A stretch of 64,000 bases of DNA, from assembly GCF_001613425.1 (NCBI RefSeq), contig NZ_BDCI01000007.1, forward strand, positions 186,001-250,000, in the 5' to 3' direction. Under the pieces are notes generated by a model. The model did not search any database, was not told the DNA's origin, and saw only the letters and a list, made by a program, of their open reading frames with translations. Each line of letters starts with the position of its first letter. Within the stretch, counting starts at the first letter, position 1. Of this stretch, positions 51,733-60,900 are shown in pieces. The translations under genes and the position numbers were made by a program. Origin of the DNA: Nocardia vulneris (GTDB taxonomy: Bacteria; Actinomycetota; Actinomycetes; Mycobacteriales; Mycobacteriaceae).

Positions 51733-52797
51733 GTGCGCCAGGTGGTCCGGGTGACCGACGGCGGCACCGCGGCCAGGATCACACTGTCCAACCTGTTCGG
51801 CGCCACCCCGCTGCGGGTGGATCGCGTCACCATCGCCCGTGCCGCCACGGGTGCGGCGGTGGATCCGAATTCGTTGCGGGAGTTGACCTTCGATGGTCGC
51901 GCCGGGGCCGAGATCCCGGCCGGGCAGACCCTGACCAGCGACGCCGCCGACCTGAACCTCGCCGCCATGGATTCGGTCGGCGTCACCCTGTACCTGGCCG
52001 GCCCGACCGGCCCCGCCACCTTCCATTCGCAGGCGTACGCCAGCACTTATCGCGCCGCGGGCGACCATGTCGCCGACCCGGCCGCCGCACCCTTCACCGA
52101 GACCACCCACTCCTGGTACTACCTGACCGACGTGCAGGTGTTCGGTAGCGCCGAAGCCGACGGCGGCACCATCGTCACGGTCGGCGATTCGATCACCGAC
52201 GGGTTCGGCTCCACCTACGACACCAACACCCGCTATCCGGATCGGCTCGCGCAGCGACTGGCCGAAGCGGGCACCCCGCGCCCCGTGCTCAATGCCGGGA
52301 TCGGCGGCAACCTGATCCTCAACGATTCCGCCTGGTTCGGCGCGGCCGCCGTGCGGCGGTTCGAGCGGGACGTGCTCGCCAAGCCCGATGTCTCCAGCGT
52401 GATCGTCCTCGGCGGCCTGAACGATTTCGGCTTCTCCGAGGTCGACCTGCCCACGTACAAGCCGAACCCGGAGGTCTCGGTGGCGCAGCTGATCGCCGGT
52501 CATCGGCAGCTCATCGCCGCCGCGCACCGCGCGGGCGTCCGGATCGTCGGCGCCACCCTGCTGCCGATGAAGGGCGCCGAGTACTACACCGAGAAGTCTG
52601 CGGCGAAGATCCGCGAGTTCAACCAGTGGCTGCGCACCAGTGGTGAATACGACGCGGTGGTCGATTTCCATGCCGCCGTCCGCGACCCGGCCGATCCGGA
52701 AAACCTCGCCCCCGCCTTCGATTCCGGCGATCACAAGCATCCCAACGCCGCGGGCTACCGGGCCATGGCCGACGCGATCGACCTGGCCCAGCTCTGA
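51733..52797 (+). CDS. SGNH/GDSL hydrolase with abnormal 5' end
   Basis: An esterase/lipase-type enzyme; 354 residues from GTG 51733. The catalytic blocks are TIVTVGDSITDGFGST (Ser), NAGIGGNLILND (Gly), VLGGLND (Asn) and SGDHKHPNAAGY (Asp/His). Homologous sequence clearly starts earlier: the same frame reads WSAAPQSPSIGFEPNWAQDG just upstream (from 51658), a typical N-terminus of this family. That frame has no start codon before a stop at 51607, whereas the ATG at 51633, with a good GAGAGGACAG site, is in another frame. A frameshift near 51640-51660 is likely, or a sequencing error. Confidence 0.72.
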   Translation: MRQVVRVTDGGTAARITLSNLFGATPLRVDRVTIARAATGAAVDPNSLRELTFDGRAGAEIPAGQTLTSDAADLNLAAMDSVGVTLYLAGPTGPATFHSQAYASTYRAAGDHVADPAAAPFTETTHSWYYLTDVQVFGSAEADGGTIVTVGDSITDGFGSTYDTNTRYPDRLAQRLAEAGTPRPVLNAGIGGNLILNDSAWFGAAAVRRFERDVLAKPDVSSVIVLGGLNDFGFSEVDLPTYKPNPEVSVAQLIAGHRQLIAAAHRAGVRIVGATLLPMKGAEYYTEKSAAKIREFNQWLRTSGEYDAVVDFHAAVRDPADPENLAPAFDSGDHKHPNAAGYRAMADAIDLAQL

Positions 52798-52807
52798 TCG
52801 GCACCAC

Positions 52808-52841
52808 GGCAGCGGCACCCGGAAGCCCGGGTGTCGCTGCC
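52808..52841 (+). terminator. Hairpin after the SGNH hydrolase
   Basis: GGCAGCGGCACCCGG pairs with CCGGGTGTCGCTGCC (one mismatch) around AAGC, 10 bases after the stop. Confidence 0.65.
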
Positions 52842-53001
52842 CGGCGCACTTGCCCGTCGAGCAGTGCGCTAAACCTGGATTTCCGCATTTGGCAGTCGGG
52901 GTGCCAGGACGGAACAGACCTGGCAGCGCCGTTTGACCAGGGTGCGGAGGCATCGTATCGTCGTGGATCGCCAAGGGGTTGCTGACCCGGGGAGGGCTTC
53001 G

Positions 53002-53616
53002 ATGATGAGCAAGGGCTTCGCCGCCGGTTGTCTGGTGCTGAGCGCTACGGTGCTGTCCGCCTGCGCCGGTGGTGCCACCGAGCACGCGGGACATACCGCG
53101 ACGTCGACCGCGACGTCCCCCTCGGTGCAGGTGAGTCTCCCGCCGGCACCGACCCAGACCGGTGCGAAGCAGGTGCGGTTCGATCCGTGCGCGCGGGTCG
53201 GCGACGATCTCGTGCAAAAGGCCGGATTCGACCCGGCGACGCGCGAGCGTGCGGTGAGCGAAGGGGTGTCCTCGCTACTCACGACGATCGGCTGCCAATT
53301 CTGGCGAGAGGCACTCGTCGATGGCGCGAAGTACCCCACCGGCGGATTGTCCGTGACGTCCAGCGACCTCACCCTCGACAACATCCGGACGAGCTCGGAG
53401 CACGAGATATTCAACGCGGATCCGATCCGCGGACGGGCGGCAGTGCTGTACCGGACGCCGCAGGTCGGCAACGGTTGCTGGGCATCGATCGAATCGGCCG
53501 ACGGGACGTTCACGGTCGGGCTGATCGTCACCCCGGGCCCGGTCGCCGTGCCGCCGCCCTGTGACCAGATCCGCCAGATCGCCGAAACCTTCAGCGAAGC
53601 ACTCGACACCGAGTAG
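53002..53616 (+). CDS. DUF3558 lipoprotein 2
   Basis: A 204-residue secreted lipoprotein from ATG 53002 (ATG 53005 also possible), with GGGGAGGG upstream. Signal peptide MMSKGFAAGCLVLSATVLSAC, with Cys in the lipobox LSAC. The mature domain has FDPCARVGDDLVQKAGFDPATRER, TIGCQFW, GNGCWASIESADGTF and PPCDQIRQIAE, matching the DUF3558 Cys pattern. It is homologous to the gene at 45705. It precedes a gene for a large ESX-type protein by 79 bases, a pairing common in Nocardia. Confidence 0.86.
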   Translation: MMSKGFAAGCLVLSATVLSACAGGATEHAGHTATSTATSPSVQVSLPPAPTQTGAKQVRFDPCARVGDDLVQKAGFDPATRERAVSEGVSSLLTTIGCQFWREALVDGAKYPTGGLSVTSSDLTLDNIRTSSEHEIFNADPIRGRAAVLYRTPQVGNGCWASIESADGTFTVGLIVTPGPVAVPPPCDQIRQIAETFSEALDTE

Positions 53617-53695
53617 TGCCGCTTTTCGGCGGGCCGTGCCGACGCGCACCGCGCCCGCCGATGTGAGTGAAGTACACAGTCAGGGAGTAATACGG

Positions 53696-54952
53696 ATGGC
53701 CGAGACATTCGCGGCGAACCCCAGCGAGATTGCCGGTCTCGGCAATCTCGTCACCTCGATAGCGGGAGACGCCCTGCTGGCGTCCAGTTTCGTGGCGAAG
53801 GAAGGTAAGGCGGCCGATTGGCTGCACGGGCCGATCATCGACACGCTGATCGCCCCGATCAACGATGCCGCGGACTGGATGTCGCAGCGCCACTCGGTGC
53901 TCGCGAACACCACCCTCGGTACCGGCACCGAACTCAACAAGGCCGCCTGGATGTATCACAGCCAGGATCAGCAGAACTACGCCGCGCTGAACGCGAATAC
54001 CGAATCGAATCTGCCGGTGGACGACAACACCGAAGAGACCGGCGTGACCGCGCAATACGCCGGTGCGGCCAGCTATTCGAAGCCGGAGTCCGTCAAATAC
54101 GAAGCGCCCGCCGCGAACAAAGAAGAACTCGCCGGGCTCATCGCCGAAGTCTTCCCGGTGCTCGGCAATGTGAACGAGTCCATCAAGAGCATCACCCGGG
54201 CGGCCGGCACCGAATACGACCCGCTGGTCACCTGTCTGGCACCGATTCCCGGGAACTGGTCCGAAATCCGCAGGCTCGGTGAGGTGTACAAGGCGGCGGG
54301 TAACGGCCTGGAGGCCTGCGGCAAGAATCTCGAATCCGGTGTCAAGCGGATCGACGGCAGTACCGACAACAAACCGAATTGGGATGGCGCCGCCTCCGTG
54401 GCCTTCAGCGCGTGGGCGACCAAACAGATCGCGGCGATGAAGTGGGAAGGGCCGGTCGGCCGGATCGTCAGCGATTGCGCGGGCGCGGTGTCCGACATGA
54501 TCCGGGACGGCATCAAAACCATCCTCGAGAAGATGTGGGGGATGCTCAACAAGTACTGCGATTTCGACGACATCAAGGGCGCGCTCAAATCGGTCGCCAA
54601 TATCTTGTCCACGGCGGTCCCTGGTCTCGGCGCCGCACGGATCGCCAAGCTGGTCGCCGACATCGGGTTTCTCGTCAAAGCCGCGATAGACGTGGTCACC
54701 AAGATCAAGGAGCTGGCCGACGCCTTCAAGAGGCTCCTCGACTTCATCAAGGACCCGGTGGGTCAATTGCAGGACAAGGCGAAGCAGAAGTTGGACGAGG
54801 CGATCGCGCCGGTCACCAACAAGATCGACGACGCGACTCGTAAAGCGGCCCTCGGCAAGGACATCGAGCAGATAGCCAATTACGGCGACACCACGAACCG
54901 GCCGACGCAGGCCTACGACACCGGCGCCACACCGTGGGCGAACGCCCAGTGA
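53696..54952 (+). CDS. Large WXG100/ESX-type helical protein
   Basis: A 418-residue protein from ATG 53696 with a CAGGGAG site. The N-terminal 100 residues are a helical ESAT-6-like region without signal peptide (MAETFAANPSEIAGLGNLVTSIAG). Residues about 170-270 form a second helical-hairpin module with a NWDGAASVAFSAW turn, the W-x-G hallmark. Then come two hydrophobic helices (VANILSTAVPGLGAARIAKLVADIGFLVKAAIDVV) and an amphipathic tail. It resembles substrates or pore-like components of type VII secretion. No classic toxin domain is seen. The next gene overlaps by four bases (GTGA). Confidence 0.75.
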   Translation: MAETFAANPSEIAGLGNLVTSIAGDALLASSFVAKEGKAADWLHGPIIDTLIAPINDAADWMSQRHSVLANTTLGTGTELNKAAWMYHSQDQQNYAALNANTESNLPVDDNTEETGVTAQYAGAASYSKPESVKYEAPAANKEELAGLIAEVFPVLGNVNESIKSITRAAGTEYDPLVTCLAPIPGNWSEIRRLGEVYKAAGNGLEACGKNLESGVKRIDGSTDNKPNWDGAASVAFSAWATKQIAAMKWEGPVGRIVSDCAGAVSDMIRDGIKTILEKMWGMLNKYCDFDDIKGALKSVANILSTAVPGLGAARIAKLVADIGFLVKAAIDVVTKIKELADAFKRLLDFIKDPVGQLQDKAKQKLDEAIAPVTNKIDDATRKAALGKDIEQIANYGDTTNRPTQAYDTGATPWANAQ

Positions 54953-55437
54953 CCCGGCCGCAGTGGGGCAGCATGCGCGAGCCCGATCTCGACCCCACGG
55001 CAGAGGCGCTCGCCCGCCAGGTCATGGACGCGGTCGACAACCTGCGCACCGCCACCATCCGCCTCGACAGCATCGACCCCGCCGAGCTCTTCGAGCGCGC
55101 CACCGAGGTGACCGACGAGTTCATCTCGATGGTCGCCGGGATGGACACCGCGTCCGCGGCGCTGAAGGCGTACGCCGAACGCGTCGCGAGCGGTGAATGT
55201 CGTTGGAGCGATATCGAAACCCTCGCCCGGCCGGTGCCACCGGAGGTAGCCGAGATGAAAGGCTCGCCGGAGTTCGTCTGGCGATGGTCCCCGACGCCCC
55301 CGGCCGAACCGGATCCGCCCTCGGCTACCACCTGGACGCCCACCCGCCGGCCGCGCCCGGAGGACAATGTGGTCGGTCCCAGCGACTGGCCGGACGACTT
55401 CGACGACTATCCCGATGAGCGGCGGCCGTGGAGCTGA
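54949..55437 (+). CDS. Small partner protein of the ESX-type gene
   Basis: A 162-residue acidic, helical protein. GTG 54949 overlaps the previous stop, giving MTRPQWGSMREPDLDPTAEA. The first 85 residues are a helical hairpin (ARQVMDAVDNLRTATIRLDS and IDPAELFERATEVTDEFISMVAGMD), compatible with a WXG100-size partner or chaperone. The C-terminus is proline/Asp/Trp-rich (PTPPAEPDPPSATTWTPTRRP). I do not recognise a named family. Confidence 0.7.
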   Translation: MTRPQWGSMREPDLDPTAEALARQVMDAVDNLRTATIRLDSIDPAELFERATEVTDEFISMVAGMDTASAALKAYAERVASGECRWSDIETLARPVPPEVAEMKGSPEFVWRWSPTPPAEPDPPSATTWTPTRRPRPEDNVVGPSDWPDDFDDYPDERRPWS

Positions 55438-55518
55438 GCCGGCGCACACCGTGACCGCGCGCCGCAGGGGTGCCATTACAGTCGGCGACGCACCGCCGAG
55501 TTGCCCGAGGAGAGCGCT

Positions 55519-56049
55519 ATGAGCCGGTCCGACAGGTTGATCGGCCTGATGTCGCTGGTGTGGACGCTGGGTGTCGTCGTCGCGGCCGTGGCATTCTTCG
55601 GGGGTGCGTTGCGACTGGGTGCCGCGATCGTCCGGTGGACCGATTCGCAGCTCGCCATGGCGCTGTATCTGCCGGTGAGCGTGTTCGCGGGCATCGGCGC
55701 ATGGATGCTCGTACTGTCCGCCGCATGGCGGTTGCGCCGCAGCTACCTGCGGCGCGCCGGGGTTGAAGTCGCGGCGGTGGTGGTCGAGTCGGAGCTACGG
55801 CGAAAATACCGTTCGGGCACGCTCAGCTGGGATCTGTGGCGGGTGCAGGTCGAAGCCCGGTTCGCCCACCCGGATTCCGGACGGGATCTCCGGGTCCGAA
55901 AACAGTTCCTCTACCCGCAATTCCGCGAGGCCGAAGCACGCGCCCTGGCCGAGCGGTTGAGCGTCGGCTCCACCGCTGCGCTGCTGGTCCGCAAGAACTA
56001 CGCCCTGTTCGATGTCCCCAAACGTCCGGTGTGGACCGACATCTGGTGA
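55519..56049 (+). CDS. Two-span membrane protein, DUF3592-like
   Basis: A 176-residue protein from ATG 55519 with GAGGAGAG upstream. Two membrane spans (LVWTLGVVVAAVAFFGGALRLG and YLPVSVFAGIGAWMLVLSAAW) are followed by a cytoplasmic or external beta domain of about 110 residues: VVESELRRKYRSGTLSWDLWRVQVEARFAHPDSGRDL and GSTAALLVRKNYALFDV, reminiscent of DUF3592 proteins. Function is unknown. Confidence 0.7.
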   Translation: MSRSDRLIGLMSLVWTLGVVVAAVAFFGGALRLGAAIVRWTDSQLAMALYLPVSVFAGIGAWMLVLSAAWRLRRSYLRRAGVEVAAVVVESELRRKYRSGTLSWDLWRVQVEARFAHPDSGRDLRVRKQFLYPQFREAEARALAERLSVGSTAALLVRKNYALFDVPKRPVWTDIW

Positions 56050-56141
56050 ACGGCGGATCCGCCACGCCCGAACACCGGTCGCCTACCGGTGGATTCACCT
56101 GATCCGGCGGCCCTCGGTGCACATCCAGTTACCCTGAGGTG

Positions 56142-57485
56142 ATGCGATTCCGGGTTCGAAGGTATGTCCTGGCCGTACTCGCTGCCGCCGCATCGACGAT
56201 GCTGCTGTGTACGAATGCCGCGGCGGCACCGCCGATCCAGCCGGTCGCGGCACCGCTCGGCGGTGATTTCCTTTGGGGCGTGGCAAGTTCCGGGTTCCAG
56301 TCCGAAGGACATGCGCCCGACAGCAATTGGACGCGCTACATTCCGTCCCATCCCGACTACGACGCGCTGCACGATTCGGTCGACTTCTACGACCGCTACG
56401 CGTCCGACATCGATCTGGCGGCTGATCTCGGTGTGCGGGTCTTCCGCATCGGAATCGAATGGGCCCGGCTGCAACCCGCGCCGGGGGTGTGGGACGAGGG
56501 CGCGTTCCGTTTCTACGACGCGGTGCTCGCGAAGATCGCGCAGGCGGGCATGCGGCCGATGATCACCCTCGACCACTGGGTGTATCCGGGGTGGGCGGTC
56601 GATCGCGGCGGGTGGCGCAATCCCGAGATGGTGGGGGACTGGCTGGCCAACATGCGCGCGGTCGTCGATCGTTATGCCGACCGCGATCCGCTGTGGGTCA
56701 CCGTGAACGAGCCCGCGGCCTATGTCTCGCACGAGGTGCGCAGGGGCAAGGCCGATCCCGGCGAGATGCTGGACCGGCTCGCACAGGCGCACAACGCCAT
56801 CTACGACCACATCCATCAGGTGCAACCCGGCGCCCAGGTCACCAGCAACGTCGGCTATGTCGCGGGCTCGGAGGCCGAGGTCAACGGGTCGTTCATCGAC
56901 CGGGTCGCGGCACGGCTCGACTATGTCGGCGTCGACTACTACTTCGGGTTCGATCCGGTGCAGTCGGTGCTGGGCTCGGTCACCAGGGCGCTCGGCTCGG
57001 CCGTGCCGAACCCGCCGGGCATGAACATCTGGGATCTGCCGCTGCGCACGGAGGGCATCTACTATGCGCTGCGCCACTATTCGCAGCGCTTCCCCGGTAA
57101 ACCGCTGTACATCGTCGAGAACGGCATGCCGACCGAGAACGGCGGCCCCCGGCCGGACGGGTACTCCCGCAGCGATCACCTGCGCGACACGGTGTACTGG
57201 ATCCAGCGTGCGAAGGCCGACGGCATGAACGTCATGGGCTACAACTATTGGAGCCTCACCGACAACTACGAATGGGGCAGCTACACACCACGATTCGGCC
57301 TCTACACGGTCGACGTGCGCACCGATCCCGGCCTGACCCGCCGCCCCACCGACGCGGTCGGCACCTACACCCAGCTCGTCGCCGCGGGCGGCGTCCCCGG
57401 TGACTACCGCCCGACCCGCGCACCGGCACTCTGCATTCTGGTCGATCCGCCGGCCAGCTGCCTGACACCCGTCGCGGCACCGTAA
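56142..57485 (+). CDS. Secreted family 1 glycoside hydrolase
   Basis: A 447-residue enzyme with signal peptide (MRFRVRRYVLAVLAAAASTM to about residue 30). The catalytic acid/base Glu is in DPLWVTVNEPAAYVS and the nucleophile Glu in KPLYIVENGMPTENGG; FLWGVASSGFQSEG and YNYWSLTDNYEWGSYTPRFGLYTVD also identify GH1. GTG 56139 is an equally possible start. Export is unusual for GH1 enzymes, most of which are cytoplasmic. The substrate is a beta-glycoside but unknown. The last 30 residues add a short Cys-containing tail (LCILVDPPASCL). Confidence 0.9.
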   Translation: MRFRVRRYVLAVLAAAASTMLLCTNAAAAPPIQPVAAPLGGDFLWGVASSGFQSEGHAPDSNWTRYIPSHPDYDALHDSVDFYDRYASDIDLAADLGVRVFRIGIEWARLQPAPGVWDEGAFRFYDAVLAKIAQAGMRPMITLDHWVYPGWAVDRGGWRNPEMVGDWLANMRAVVDRYADRDPLWVTVNEPAAYVSHEVRRGKADPGEMLDRLAQAHNAIYDHIHQVQPGAQVTSNVGYVAGSEAEVNGSFIDRVAARLDYVGVDYYFGFDPVQSVLGSVTRALGSAVPNPPGMNIWDLPLRTEGIYYALRHYSQRFPGKPLYIVENGMPTENGGPRPDGYSRSDHLRDTVYWIQRAKADGMNVMGYNYWSLTDNYEWGSYTPRFGLYTVDVRTDPGLTRRPTDAVGTYTQLVAAGGVPGDYRPTRAPALCILVDPPASCLTPVAAP

Positions 57486-57503
57486 TCGCCCGGTACATCG
57501 AAG

Positions 57504-57567
57504 GATTACCCGAGAGGTAATCGACCCGCGTCCGTCCTGCGTGTCACGATCGGTGGCGTACCGATCG
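57504..57567. promoter_or_regulatory. Two dyads between the GH1 and DUF1330 genes
   Basis: GATTACC-cgaga-GGTAATC (57504-57522) is a perfect 7-bp dyad, and CGATCGGT-ggcgt-ACCGATCG (57547-57567) a perfect 8-bp dyad, both within the 97-base gap. The second may be a terminator hairpin or an operator. Roles are not established. Confidence 0.45.
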
Positions 57568-57582
57568 AACCCGGAGGATGTC

Positions 57583-57930
57583 ATGCCCGCCTACGTCATC
57601 GCTCATCTGCAAGATGCCGCGCCGCACGCGGAGATCGCCGAGTACATCGAGCGACTGCCCGGCACCTTCGCACCGTACGGCGGGCGCTACCTCGTGCACA
57701 TGAAGCAGCACGAGGTGAAGGAGGGCAGCTGGCCGGGCGCGGTGGTGATGATCGGCTTTCCCGGGATGGACGAGGCGCGGCAGTGGTGGGATTCGCCCGC
57801 CTACCGGGCGATCGCGCCGTTGCGCGCGCGGCATATCGAGGGCGACATCATTCTCGTCGAGGGCGTGCCCGACGACTACACGCCGACCGCCGCCGTACAG
57901 GCGCTGCGGGCGAGTCTGTCCGGCGATTGA
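57583..57930 (+). CDS. DUF1330-family protein
   Basis: A 115-residue soluble protein from ATG 57583 with CCGGAGGATG. The dimeric alpha/beta-barrel (ferredoxin-like) fold is suggested by MPAYVIAHLQDAA, GGRYLVHMKQHEVKEGSWPGAVVMIGFPGMDEARQWWDSPAYRAIAPLR and the final GDIILVEGVPD. Enzymatic role is unknown. It converges on the caspase-FtsK gene with six bases between their ends. Confidence 0.88.
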   Translation: MPAYVIAHLQDAAPHAEIAEYIERLPGTFAPYGGRYLVHMKQHEVKEGSWPGAVVMIGFPGMDEARQWWDSPAYRAIAPLRARHIEGDIILVEGVPDDYTPTAAVQALRASLSGD

Positions 57931-57936
57931 TCCGGT

Positions 57937-60900
57937 TCACCGCGGTGGCGGCAGGTGGGCGATCTGAATCGGTTCGGGTTCCCGGGATCTCGTGACGAGC
58001 ACGCCGCGCCCCGGCGGCAGGCAGGCGGCGCGGACGTTGCCGCCGAACAGGTTTCCCTCGTCGGCCGGTGCGCTCATGAGCAGGGCGGCGGCGGACACCT
58101 CGCGCAGCCGCCCGAGCAGGCTGCCGTGCAAGGCGCGGGCCAGGCCGGTCGCGCGGCGGGTGAGCACCACGTGCAGGCCGACGTCGTAGGCGGTCGACAG
58201 GAACTCCAGCAGCGGCTCCAGCGGGTCGTCGCCGTCGGTGACGACCAGGTCGTGGTCGTCCACGACGACAAAGCATTCGGGCCCGGTCCACCAGGTGCGA
58301 TCGTGCAGTTGGTGCGGACCGATATCGGGTCCCGGGATACGGGTCGCCAGGAGCTGGCAGAGTTTGTCGATGGCGTCCGGAACCGTTGCGGCAGTGGGGC
58401 AATAGGCCGTCAGCCGATTCTCGTCCACCGCGCCCAGCAGCGTCCGCCGATAGTCGATCAGCAGGATCTGTGCCTGCTCGGGCGTGGAATTCTCCACGAT
58501 GCCGCGCAGGATGTTGTGCAGCAGGGTGGTTTTCCCGTAGCCCTGGTCGGCGAAGGCCATGAAATGTGGCTGCGTCGCGAAATCCAGAGCGAGCGGCGAC
58601 AATTCCCGTTCACCGAGGCCGATCACCACGTGCGTGGCGTCCTGCGCGACGCCGGTGTGCAGCGCCGACCGCAGCACGTAGGTGCGCGGGATATCGAGCG
58701 GCAGCAGGCGCACCTCCGGCGCGCGGCGCGCGCCGTAGATCGTGCGCAATTGCCGGGCGGCCGCAGCGATACCGCCCGGCAGGTGCTGTGGATCGGTGTC
58801 CGCGTCCAGCCGCGGCAGCGCGATGAGCAGGTGCAACTTGTCCGGGGAGAGCCCGCGGCCGGGATGCTCGGGCGGTACCGTGCCCGCGGCCTGGCGGTCC
58901 AGCTGGGAATCGGCGGGATCACCGAGTCGCAGCTCGATCAGGGTGCCGATCGTTTCCGGCACGGCGAGCCGGGAGCGGGTCCACGGCGGCAGCGTGACCA
59001 CGAGGTGGATACCGCAGGGTGGTCCCTGCGTCGCCACGGTGACCAGCGTCTGCTCCAGGGCGGGGTAGTCCTGCTGCAGTACGTCGAGCCCGTCGACGAT
59101 CAGGAAGACATCGCCGTACTCGTCGGCGGAGAGCGGGTCCGCGGCACGCTTGCCCGCCGGCAATTCGGCCAAGCGCGCTTTGTGCGAACGGAATTCGTGC
59201 ATCGAGGTGAGCCCGAGCTCGCGGAACCGCTGTTCTCTGCGCCCGACCAGCGCCGCGATCTCGGCGACGGTGCGCCGTATGCGATCCGAATCACGGCGTC
59301 CGGCCACCGATCCCACGTGCGGGATGTCGGCGAGGCCGGCCAGCACGCCGCCCAGATCCAAGCAGTAGAACTGCACCTGCTCCGGGGTGTGCGTGGCCGC
59401 GGCGGCGACGATGAGGGTCCGCAACGCCGTCGACTTGCCCGAGCGCGGTCCGCCGACGATCGCCATCGGACCCGAACTACTGGACAGGTCGGCGACCAGC
59501 ACGTCGCGGCGGTGTTTGCGCGGGACATCGACGACGCCGATCGGCAGCCGCAGCGCGCCGGGCCGATCGACGGACAGAGTGGTATTCCACTGCCGCAGCA
59601 GCATGCCCACCGTGGACGAATCGCTCAGCGGCTCGGGCCAGATCTGGTGCGCCACCGGGCCGTCGCGGCCGAGGGCGACGGCGAGCGATTCCGCCACCGG
59701 CCGGTCTACGCCGCCGATGCCCGCGGTGGCCGCGCCCGCGCCGGACGCGTACGCGGCCCGGAAACGGGTGACGGTGCCCGCACCGATCCGCAGGTAGCCG
59801 TATCCGGGTATCCGCGGCAGGTGATAGGCGTCGGTGGTGCCGAGCACCAGCCGCGACTCGGCGGGTGAAAAGGTACGCAGCGCAATGCGATACGACAGAT
59901 AGCTGTCCAGCGCGCGCAACCGCCACTCGTCCGGGCGTTGCGTACCGAGCAGCAGATGCATGCCGAGCGAGCGGCCCAGCCTGCCGATCCGCACCAGCAC
60001 GTCGACGAAAGCCGAAGTCCCGGAAAGTAATTCCACGAACTCCTCGATCACGATGACGAGCTCGGGCAGCGGCGGCAGCGCCTTGCCGGTGGCGCGGGCC
60101 TGCTCGTATTCGCCGATCGTGGGGTATGGCCCGGCGTCGTGCAGCAACTGCTGGCGGCGCTCGATCTCGCCCGCGAGTACCTGCTGCAACCGTTCCCTCA
60201 GGTAGAGATCCTGTTCCACATCGCGAACATGACCGGCCAGGTGCGGCAGGCAGCTCAGCGGCTGGAAGGTCGCGCCCCCCTTGAAATCGACGAGCAGGAA
60301 GTTCACCCGGTCCGGGGGATGGTGCAGGGCCAACCCGAGCACGATGGTGCGCAGCAGTTCGGACTTGCCCGCGCCGGTCGCGCCGACCACCAGCCCGTGC
60401 GGCCCCATGCCGCCGTCGCCGACCTGCTTGAGATCGAGGAACACCGGCTCGCCGGGTCGCGTCGCGCCGATCGGAATCCGCAACATCTCGCGCGGCGACC
60501 GATCCTGCCACCAGCGGGTGAGATCGGGCACCGACACGTCCGCGAGGCCGTGCAGCGCGGCGAAATCGACGTCGACCTCGGCGCCGGCCTGCCCGGCCCC
60601 GACACCGGCGGCGGTGTGCCGGGCGCGCAGCCGGGCCACCAGATCCGCTGCGCCATCGGTCATATCGTCGACCAGCGTGGGGTCGGCGGGTGGCTCGCGA
60701 ATATCGGGCACCGCGATCCGGAAGGGCTGCTGCTGGTGCAGGGCCCACCCCGGACCTTCGGGCAGCCGCAGCGCGCGCTCCGGGTCGATCCGGGAATCGC
60801 CGGGCCGGTGCAGGCGCAGTTCGATCTGCACGGTCAGCAACCGGGCCATCCAGTCCGGCACGTCGTTCCAGTCCCGGACGGTGGCGATCACGTGCACGCC

